Shown: positions 42,343-46,976 of the stretch, one piece after another
Numbering within the stretch: the stretch's first letter is position 1
Layout of the letters: each line of letters starts with the position of its first letter
Source: Vicinamibacteria bacterium
GTDB taxonomy: Bacteria; Acidobacteriota; Vicinamibacteria; Fen-336; JAGNNV01
Direction: 5' to 3'
NCBI GenBank assembly: GCA_019694155.1
Contig: JAIBCN010000106.1
Coordinates: 1 to 46,976 of the forward strand
Length of the DNA stretch: 46,976 nt
The notes under the pieces: model-generated
Database searches by the model: none
The model's input: only the letters and a program-made list of their open reading frames with translations
Told to the model about the DNA's origin: nothing
Translations under genes and position numbers: made by a program

Positions 42343-42357
42343 ACGAATAAGTGCCTG

Positions 42358-42387
42358 ATTCTATGTTCGCGATGCTCGGCCAATCAA
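42358..42387 (-). promoter_or_regulatory. Sigma-70-type promoter of the act-cta respiratory operon
   Basis: On the minus strand TTGATT (42387-42382), an 18-nt spacer, TAGAAT (42363-42358). Transcription would begin near 42350, only about 8 nt before the actA ATG. It lies in the divergent gap between actA and rlmF. Confidence 0.6.
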
Positions 42388-42510
42388 GAGGGTTGAATCT
42401 TTTTGAGTCCTAAACTCCGCTAAGGCTTCAGTGAAAAGAGCAGGCAACGCGAAAACAAGGCTTCCCTTCCGGAATTCCACCCTTCGTCGGTCTTCGCCCG
42501 CCGGACGCCG

Positions 42511-43437
42511 ATGATCGGTACGGTCGGAAAAGAGCGCATGCACCCCCGGAACCGGTTTCGGGACGGGTACGATTTCCGGAGGCTCGGCTCCGGGAATGCG
42601 GAGCTTGCGCGTTTCGTCCGGCCAAATCCGTACGGGGATCTTTCGATCGACTACGCGAACCCCGCGGCGGTCAAGGCCCTCAACCGGGCGCTGCTCGAAG
42701 ATGCCTACGGACTCACCAACTGGGACATCCCGCCCGGATACCTGTGCCCGCCCGTTCCCGGCCGCAGCGACTATCTGCACCACCTCGCCGATCTCCTCGC
42801 GCATGGCGGAAGCCACGCGGTCCCGCGCGGCGAGAAGGTCACGGTCCTCGACATCGGCATGGGGGCAAACTGCATCTATCCCCTCATCGGTGCGAGCGAG
42901 TACGGCTGGCGATTCGTGGGCACGGAGACGGATCCGGCGGCACTTCGCTGGGCCATGAAACTCGTGGCCTCGAATGAGGCGACGGCCCGCCTTGTCGACT
43001 GCCGCCTGCAACCCTCAACGAAAGAGTGCTTCAAGGACGTCATCCGCCCCGGAGAGGCGTTCGATGCTTCCATGTGCAATCCACCATTCCACGCATCCGC
43101 GGCCGAGGCGGCTTTCGCCGCAGGAAGGAAGCAGCGGAACCTCGGGGCTGGACAAACCGGGACGAAGGGTCTGAACTTCGGCGGGCGGGCGGGCGAGCTC
43201 TGGTGTCCCGGCGGAGAGCTCGGGTTCGTGCGCCGGATGATCGAGCAGAGCAGGGGCTATGCCGGTCAGTGCCGTTGGTTCACGACCCTCGTCTCGAGAA
43301 GCGCCCATCTCCCCCGCTTCCAGGAGATCCTGCGCGACGCGGGCGCCGCGGAGGTGAGGATCATCGAGATGGGCCAGGGCCAGAAGCGAAGCCGCATCCT
43401 CGCCTGGACGTTTGGCGGGCGTGGGCGGCGCGGCTAG
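42511..43437 (+). CDS. rlmF: 23S rRNA (adenine(1618)-N6)-methyltransferase RlmF
   Basis: 308 residues from ATG 42511; ATG 42538 (M-H-P-R-N) with a GGAAAAGAG stretch ahead fits the family start equally well. S-adenosylmethionine motif I is V-L-D-I-G-M-G-A-N; the catalytic motif is C-N-P-P-F-H; N-W-D-I-P-P-G-Y-L-C-P-P-V-P-G-R and Q-G-Q-K-R-S-R are RlmF signatures closely like the E. coli enzyme. It methylates A1618 of 23S rRNA. RlmF is best known from Gammaproteobacteria and Bacteroidota, so its presence is mildly unusual. Its stop TAG lies in the CTAG flank of a MITE-like repeat. Confidence 0.94.
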   Translation: MIGTVGKERMHPRNRFRDGYDFRRLGSGNAELARFVRPNPYGDLSIDYANPAAVKALNRALLEDAYGLTNWDIPPGYLCPPVPGRSDYLHHLADLLAHGGSHAVPRGEKVTVLDIGMGANCIYPLIGASEYGWRFVGTETDPAALRWAMKLVASNEATARLVDCRLQPSTKECFKDVIRPGEAFDASMCNPPFHASAAEAAFAAGRKQRNLGAGQTGTKGLNFGGRAGELWCPGGELGFVRRMIEQSRGYAGQCRWFTTLVSRSAHLPRFQEILRDAGAAEVRIIEMGQGQKRSRILAWTFGGRGRRG

Positions 43438-43566
43438 CAGGCTGCTGAAAAACTCAATACGTCATTCCGGCGAAAGCCGGAATCCACCAATACACCAACA
43501 AATAGCGGTTGGTGGATCCCGGCTTTCGCCGGGATGACGGACTTTGGGTTGGTTTTCAGCATCCTG
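43438..43566. mobile_element. MITE-like palindromic repeat element, 129 bp, flanked by CTAG
   Basis: Terminal inverted repeats (43433-43453 and 43551-43571, 19 of 21 positions matching, core GCTGCTGAAAA) enclose a second inverted repeat: 43460-43490 against 43509-43539, 29 of 31 matching. The two inner mismatches are compensatory: each arm is itself a hairpin (ATTCCGGC/GCCGGAAT and ATCCCGGC/GCCGGGAT), so pairing within arms is kept. CTAG occurs on both sides (43434-43437, 43567-43570), consistent with a 4-bp target duplication. No transposase is encoded, so it must be mobilised in trans. Confidence 0.8.
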
Positions 43567-43570
43567 CTAG

Positions 43571-43780
43571 CTAGGGCTTCAGCGAAACGAGGGCGATGAC
43601 CAAGTTGAAGAACGCCCCGAAAACGAGCGGCGATATGGCGCCGAGGACAGCGGCGTCCGGATCGCGCGGAAGCAGCCACATGTAGAGGGCGATCGCGATG
43701 GCCACCGCGACCACGTCGATCGCGACCATCAGGATGATGCGGGGCCTGGAGATGCGGCGCGGATTCGTGGGGTCGGTCAT
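43571..43780 (-). CDS. Small two-helix membrane protein
   Basis: 69 residues: a basic N-terminus (R-R-I-S-R-P-R) and two hydrophobic segments (about 17-37 and 45-66). No recognised family. Its TAG stop (43573-43571) abuts the right flank of the MITE-like element, convergent with rlmF. Probably real because of size, membrane pattern and fit to the gap; function unknown. Confidence 0.55.
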   Translation of the reverse strand: MTDPTNPRRISRPRIILMVAIDVVAVAIAIALYMWLLPRDPDAAVLGAISPLVFGAFFNLVIALVSLKP

Positions 43781-43809
43781 CGGACGCCAATTATGACGCT
43801 CCGCCTTGA

Positions 43810-43815
43810 TAGACT
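43810..43815 (+). promoter_or_regulatory. Possible -10 element of the ferredoxin gene
   Basis: TAGACT 41 nt before ATG 43857; the leader contains GAGGAGAG and AAGGGA. Confidence 0.35.
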
Positions 43816-43856
43816 TTCAGCGTCCGAATTTCACCGAGGAGAGACAAGGGAATCCC

Positions 43857-44117
43857 ATGACCTACGTGATCGCCGAGCCCTGCATTGGAACCAAGGACAC
43901 CGCGTGTGTCGAAGTGTGTCCCGTCGACTGCATCCACCCCAAGAAGGATTCGCCCGAGTACGCCACCTCGACGATGCTCTACATCGATCCCGACTCCTGC
44001 ATCGACTGCGGCGCCTGCGTGCCCGTGTGCCCGGTCCAGGCGATTTTCCCGCAGGACGAGCTGCCGGATAACTGGAAGAACTACACCGACCTCAACGCGG
44101 CCCACTACAAGAAGTAG
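43857..44117 (+). CDS. Seven-iron ferredoxin ([3Fe-4S][4Fe-4S])
   Basis: 86 residues from ATG 43857 with AAGGGA ahead. C9-x7-C17-x3-C21-P and C48-x2-C51-x2-C54-x3-C58-P, plus C25, give the seven-iron cluster pattern; the start [13 protein letters not shown] and the region after the second cluster resemble the Thermus thermophilus ferredoxin. It is a small cytoplasmic electron carrier; the redox partner is unknown. A small gene follows after 22 nt and is probably co-transcribed. Confidence 0.95.
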   Translation: MTYVIAEPCIGTKDTACVEVCPVDCIHPKKDSPEYATSTMLYIDPDSCIDCGACVPVCPVQAIFPQDELPDNWKNYTDLNAAHYKK

Positions 44118-44139
44118 GCGGCACCCTCGAGGCGGCACC

Positions 44140-44388
44140 ATGAGTGAAGTCCGGGTTCGATTCAAGAAGCCGGCGAAACTCGGACAGGATGCCGCCCTCG
44201 CCCTCGAGGACTACGCCCGCGCCGCCTCCACCTTCGACGCGGTGGTGGTGATGGACTCGCACCACGTGGTGACGGGCGTTTCGCTCGCGGCCGGCAAGAA
44301 GGAAGTGCCGGTCGCCGTGACCGAGGACATCGAGCGTTTCTTCGATTCGCTCGTCTCCGACGCGGCCGACAAGCTCGGCTGGAGCTGA
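44140..44388 (+). CDS. Small HPr-like protein without the phospho-histidine
   Basis: 82 residues from ATG 44140. The pattern V-R-V-R-F, a helix A-A-L-A-L-E-D-Y-A-R-A-A-S, strand D-A-V-V-V-M, G-V-S-L-A-A-G, strand V-P-V-A-V and a final helix resembles the HPr fold, but there is no His in the expected early loop, so it would not take part in PTS phosphotransfer. It follows the ferredoxin gene by 22 nt. The HPr comparison is by eye and weak. Confidence 0.6.
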   Translation: MSEVRVRFKKPAKLGQDAALALEDYARAASTFDAVVVMDSHHVVTGVSLAAGKKEVPVAVTEDIERFFDSLVSDAADKLGWS

Positions 44389-44410
44389 AAAGCCCCCTTC
44401 GCGGCCGCGT

Positions 44411-44959
44411 CTACCGCGCCGCTTTCGCTGCCCGGGCCTGCCAAAGGTGCCGGCGGGCGTGAACCAGCACGATCCGCAGCGCCGCATAGAGGTTGTACGT
44501 CACCCTGGCGTTGAAGGGCGAAGTGAGTTTGACGGCGCCCGTCGCGAGTCCCGTGGCCCGCGCGACCAGACGGTCCAGCGCCGCGTTCGTCTCGATGAAG
44601 CGATCGGTCAGGCTCATCGGGTCGCTCACCTCCACGGGCTCGAACGGTCTGATGGTCTTCGTCTTCATCCGGGGCGGCGGCTCCAGGGATTTCACGAGCA
44701 GCCAGCCCATGAGGCCGAGTCCGGTGGGCCGCGTCGATTCTCGTCCCTCGCGCTCGAGGCCTTCGACCGCCGACTCGGCCATCGGAATCATGGCGTCGGC
44801 GGTGAGGATCAGATGCTGCAGGATCTCGCCGACGCTCCAGCCGCCATCGGAGGGCCGCTTCATCATCGCGGCCGCATCCATGCCGGTGGTGAGCGCGCGG
44901 GCTTCCGCGTTGACCGCGTCCGCTTCGGCCTTGAGGCCGCGAGCCTGCTCGGGGGTCAT
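44411..44959 (-). CDS. DinB-like putative metal-dependent hydrolase/transferase
   Basis: 182 residues. A four-helix-bundle pattern with W-S-V-G-E-I-L-Q-H49-L, and H167-x3-H171 in L-V-H-A-R-R-H-L-W-Q, the usual triple-His metal site of DinB/YfiT-like proteins. Family members are thiol-dependent transferases or hydrolases acting on small molecules; substrate unknown. TATGCT lies 9 nt before the ATG. Convergent with the HPr-like gene. Confidence 0.85.
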   Translation of the reverse strand: MTPEQARGLKAEADAVNAEARALTTGMDAAAMMKRPSDGGWSVGEILQHLILTADAMIPMAESAVEGLEREGRESTRPTGLGLMGWLLVKSLEPPPRMKTKTIRPFEPVEVSDPMSLTDRFIETNAALDRLVARATGLATGAVKLTSPFNARVTYNLYAALRIVLVHARRHLWQARAAKAAR

Positions 44960-44968
44960 GGCGGGAGG

Positions 44969-44974
44969 AGCATA
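44969..44974 (-). promoter_or_regulatory. -10-like hexamer TATGCT close to the DinB-like start
   Basis: TATGCT on the minus strand, 9 nt before ATG 44959. Identical hexamer and nearly identical spacing to the M16 peptidase gene. Confidence 0.4.
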
Positions 44975-45068
44975 TCGCCGGAATGACCACGGCTCCCGGC
45001 AGGGGCCGGCGTGGTACGATTCCGGCCCCGCGAACGCAGGCCGCAGCGCGTTTGATGAGGCAGCAAGC

Positions 45069-45143
45069 GCCGATGTAGCTCAGTGGTAGAGCAGCTGATT
45101 CGTAATCAGCAGGTCGTGGGTTCAAATCCCACCGTCGGCTCCA
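45069..45143 (+). tRNA. tRNA-Thr (anticodon CGT), CCA encoded
   Basis: 75-nt cloverleaf: acceptor GCCGATG/CGTCGGC (one T-G pair), D-arm GCTC/GAGC, anticodon stem GCTGA/TCAGC with loop TTCGTAA, T-arm GTGGG/CCCAC, discriminator T, encoded CCA. Closely like bacterial tRNA-Thr(CGT). A 21-nt copy of its 3' end lies downstream at 45231-45251. Confidence 0.96.
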
Positions 45144-45251
45144 AGCGCCCGCACTAATTTGAGGGTTACCGGTAGCTTCGATGACTTCTTCGAAGTCATC
45201 GACTCCGGCGCGCCTTACTTCGTGCGGCGGCAAATCCCACCGTCGGCTCCA
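45123..45251 (+). repeat. 21-bp direct repeat of the tRNA-Thr 3' end (att-like), 108 bp apart
   Basis: Bases 45123-45143 (T-arm through CCA) are repeated exactly at 45231-45251. Duplication of a tRNA 3' end is the typical footprint of site-specific integration. The enclosed 87 bp hold no gene or integrase, so this would be a remnant or a minimal scar. Recombination slippage is an alternative. Confidence 0.75.
45178..45202 (+). terminator. Perfect 11-bp hairpin downstream of tRNA-Thr
   Basis: TCGATGACTTC (45178-45188), loop TTC, GAAGTCATCGA (45192-45202). It may be the tRNA terminator or processing structure, though no T tract follows. It lies between the two copies of the tRNA-end repeat. 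Confidence 0.5.
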
Positions 45252-45263
45252 CTGTCCCTCGGG

Positions 45264-45289
45264 CATCGACCCCGGTCATCGACCCCGGT
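45264..45289 (+). repeat. Tandem 13-bp repeat, two copies
   Basis: CATCGACCCCGGT is present at 45264-45276 and 45277-45289 in the gap between the tRNA-end repeat and the thioredoxin gene. Confidence 0.8.
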
Positions 45290-45333
45290 CACCGCCGAGC
45301 CTCGCGGGCTAAGTGCGAGACGCAGCCCGGGGC

Positions 45334-45339
45334 TAGGCT
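45334..45339 (+). promoter_or_regulatory. -10-like hexamer TAGGCT close to the thioredoxin start
   Basis: TAGGCT ends 9 nt before ATG 45349; no ribosome binding site is visible between them. Confidence 0.35.
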
Positions 45340-45348
45340 TGCCCCCGT

Positions 45349-45813
45349 ATGAATGCCACTCTCGAGATGGACGTGAAGGCGTCGATCGTCACCTGCCTGT
45401 CGTGCGGAGGGGCGAATCGGGTGAAGCGTGACCGGGTGCTCGAAGGGTTGAATCCGGTCTGCGGTCGGTGCCGGGAGCCTTTGTCCGTCGACGCGGCGCC
45501 CGTGACGGTGACTGACGAGACGTTCGCCGCCGAGGTGCTCGGACACCCGCGCCCGGTGCTCGTCGACTTGTGGGCGGCCTGGTGCGCACCGTGCCGGATG
45601 ATCGCCCCCGCCCTCGAGGAGATTGCGGGCGAGATGATGGGCCGGGTGCGGATCGCCAAGCTGAACGTGGACGAGAATCCGCAAGCCCATGCCGGGCTTC
45701 GGGTCTCCGGCATTCCCACCCTGGTGATGTTCCAGGGGGGAAAGGAAGTGGATCGCGTGGTGGGGGCTCTGCCTCCGCCGCAGCTTCGCGCCTGGATCGA
45801 GCGGTTCGCCTGA
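45349..45813 (+). CDS. trxC: Zinc-ribbon thioredoxin (Trx2/TrxC type)
   Basis: 154 residues. An N-terminal zinc ribbon (C16-x2-C19 ... C38-x2-C41) precedes a thioredoxin domain with W-C79-A-P-C82 and the cis-Pro segment G-I-P-T. This is the thioredoxin 2 architecture, a cytoplasmic disulfide reductase often linked to oxidative stress; the ribbon in E. coli Trx2 releases zinc on oxidation. Gene symbol by architecture. It is likely the first gene of a two-gene unit, with a membrane protein gene 26 nt downstream. Confidence 0.95.
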   Translation: MNATLEMDVKASIVTCLSCGGANRVKRDRVLEGLNPVCGRCREPLSVDAAPVTVTDETFAAEVLGHPRPVLVDLWAAWCAPCRMIAPALEEIAGEMMGRVRIAKLNVDENPQAHAGLRVSGIPTLVMFQGGKEVDRVVGALPPPQLRAWIERFA

Positions 45814-45839
45814 CGGCGAGGCCGGACGACCGCGAGACC

Positions 45840-46553
45840 ATGGAGCGAAACAACCAGCGGCTCGTGATCGCCCTCGCGAGTGCCTTGGGCGTGGCCCTGC
45901 TTGTGATCGCCTTCCTTCTCGGCCGGGTCTCGACAGCTCCCGCGGTGGTCACGGTCACCGCCCCCGCGCCCTCCACACCCACCGCGAATGCCGCGCCACC
46001 GAAAGGGTCAGTCGAAGCTCAACCCGGGCCGGCTGAAGTCGGAGTCGAGGCCGGGCCGGCGGCCGCCCCGCCCCTCGCCGCGACCCCATCCCTAGTCGAC
46101 ACCCCCGTGCCGGCGCCGGTGGCGCTTGCCGCGACGCCTCCGGGCTCGCGGGCGATGGCTTCCCCGGATCAGGCGCAGATCGCCGCCTACTTCAATCAGG
46201 TGGATCGCATCGGGGACATGGGCGGCGGCGACCCCCAGGCCTTCGCCACCTCGTTGATCCAGTCCATGTCCTCCGGCGACTTCTCCGGCTTCGACGACCT
46301 TCTCGCCAAGGCGCGCGCGCAGCGCCAGCGCCTCCAATCGATCTCACCACCCCGGGCCTGCGTCGAACATCATCGGCTCGCTCTCGCTTTGTCCTCCGAC
46401 TCCGTGGCCATGCTCGAGAGACTCAAGGCCGCCCTCGTGAAAGGCGACTCGACCGCGCTTCTCGCCATGGCCTCGGAGGGAAAGACGCTCGAGGCCCAGG
46501 CGAATCAGCTCAAGGCCATGGGCGAGACGATCAGGCGACAGGCTGGGCTCTAG
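45840..46553 (+). CDS. Membrane-anchored protein of unknown function with Pro/Ala-rich linker
   Basis: 237 residues: an N-terminal transmembrane helix (about 8-27), a long low-complexity Pro/Ala/Thr/Val linker (about 30-105) and a helical C-terminal domain (about 110-237) with D-R-I-G-D-M-G-G-G-D-P-Q and C-V-E-H-H segments. No family recognised. The domain should be held outside the membrane at a distance. It may be co-transcribed with the thioredoxin gene. Its 3' end overlaps the convergent Ada-like gene by 23 nt. Confidence 0.7.
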   Translation: MERNNQRLVIALASALGVALLVIAFLLGRVSTAPAVVTVTAPAPSTPTANAAPPKGSVEAQPGPAEVGVEAGPAAAPPLAATPSLVDTPVPAPVALAATPPGSRAMASPDQAQIAAYFNQVDRIGDMGGGDPQAFATSLIQSMSSGDFSGFDDLLAKARAQRQRLQSISPPRACVEHHRLALALSSDSVAMLERLKAALVKGDSTALLAMASEGKTLEAQANQLKAMGETIRRQAGL

Positions 46554-46976
46554 CTTTCGACTCCCGTTCGAGCAGAGTGCGCTTTCGCTCGACACCCCAG
46601 CGATAGCCGGACAGGCCGCCGTCATTCCTCACCACGCGATGGCAGGGAATGGCCACGGCCAGACGATTGGCGGCGCAGGCCTGGGCGACGGCGCGGGCGC
46701 TTCCTGGGGCGCCCACCTTCTTCGCAATCTCCGAGTAGCTCGCGGTGGATCCGATGGGTATCTCCTGCAACGCTCTCCAGACGCGGCGCTGGAACACGGT
46801 GCCCCGGACATCAAGGGGCAGATCGAGCCCGAGCCGCGGCGCCTCGACAAACCCCACCACTTTCGCCACCCACTTCTCGAAAGCGCGATTGCCGCCGGCG
46901 AGGCGCGCTCTCGGAAACCGGCTTTGCAGGTCCTGGACCAGCGCACCCGGATCTTCGCCGAAGAGAATGGCGCACA
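46531..46976 (-). CDS. Ada/MGMT-type methylated-DNA-cysteine methyltransferase, 3' part (5' end outside window)
   Basis: The frame runs off the right edge; 147 residues are visible. The sequence begins C-A-I-L-F-G-E-D-P, a block found in the C-terminal half of Ada-type proteins, then F-Q-R-R-V-W-R-A-L-Q-E-I-P, and the active-site I-P-C-H-R-V-V that accepts the methyl group from O6-methylguanine, ending S-G-Y-R-W-G. The N-terminal domain (AraC-like in Ada) cannot be seen, so it could be full Ada or a stand-alone methyltransferase; the leading block favours Ada. Confidence 0.92.
   Translation of the reverse strand, partial: CAILFGEDPGALVQDLQSRFPRARLAGGNRAFEKWVAKVVGFVEAPRLGLDLPLDVRGTVFQRRVWRALQEIPIGSTASYSEIAKKVGAPGSARAVAQACAANRLAVAIPCHRVVRNDGGLSGYRWGVERKRTLLERESKARAQPVA

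Noticed and set aside
44211..45266. Minus-strand frame containing R-W-D-L-N-P-R-P-A-D-Y-E-S-A-A-L
   Set aside because: This well-known spurious peptide is the antisense translation of a tRNA gene (tRNA-Thr here).

Overview
This is a GC-rich, densely coding bacterial chromosome segment with no prophage, CRISPR array or complete insertion sequence. The gene set (alternative complex III fused in one operon with an A2-type caa3 oxidase, tilS-hpt-ftsH-cdaA-glmM, a PP2C phosphatase/Ser-Thr kinase pair, a secreted peptidase-like TPR/Sel1 protein, a seven-iron ferredoxin) best fits an aerobic Acidobacteriota-like or related deltaproteobacterial lineage. This placement is inference; no rRNA or taxonomic marker is present.

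Left end (1-1164, + strand): the 3' part of an ECF sigma factor gene, a short soluble zinc-finger anti-sigma factor and an exported thioredoxin-like protein, joined by 4-nt start/stop overlaps. The thioredoxin frame contains an in-frame TGA exactly where homologues carry the first Cys of CxxC, and a hairpin with a GGUC-containing loop lies 25 nt downstream. I read it as a selenoprotein (U-I-N-C active site). This is the most striking feature of the window.

1179-9227 (- strand): a secreted TPR/Sel1 protein, prolyl oligopeptidase, sirtuin, a small Sm-like protein, VanX-like dipeptidase, MoaC and MoeA. 9310-11926 (+): an M16 peptidase and an SGNH-fold protein. 12010-15318 (-): a SWIM/SNF2 helicase, divergent from a PLP decarboxylase (15434-16843, +).

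16956-23451 (-): a PP2C phosphatase with a good sigma-70 promoter, a Ser/Thr kinase, then gcvT-gcvH-gcvP. 23555-29550 (-): tRNA-Met(CAT), tilS, hpt, ftsH, cdaA, glmM, i.e. tRNA modification, purine salvage, membrane proteolysis, c-di-AMP synthesis and cell-wall precursor supply.

29635-42342 (-): a 12-gene respiratory operon, actABCDEF, a small membrane protein, SCO, ctaCDEF, with a recognisable promoter upstream of actA. It should carry electrons from quinol through alternative complex III to a caa3 oxidase.

Right end: rlmF, whose stop codon sits at the edge of a 129-bp MITE-like element, a small membrane protein, a ferredoxin, a small HPr-like protein, a DinB-like protein, tRNA-Thr(CGT) with a duplicated 3' end 108 bp downstream, a zinc-ribbon thioredoxin, an unknown membrane-anchored protein and the 3' part of an Ada/MGMT-type gene. 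Several first-in-transcript genes have a TAnnnT hexamer only 8-9 nt before the start codon, suggesting leaderless mRNAs. No gene-free stretch exceeds 300 bases.
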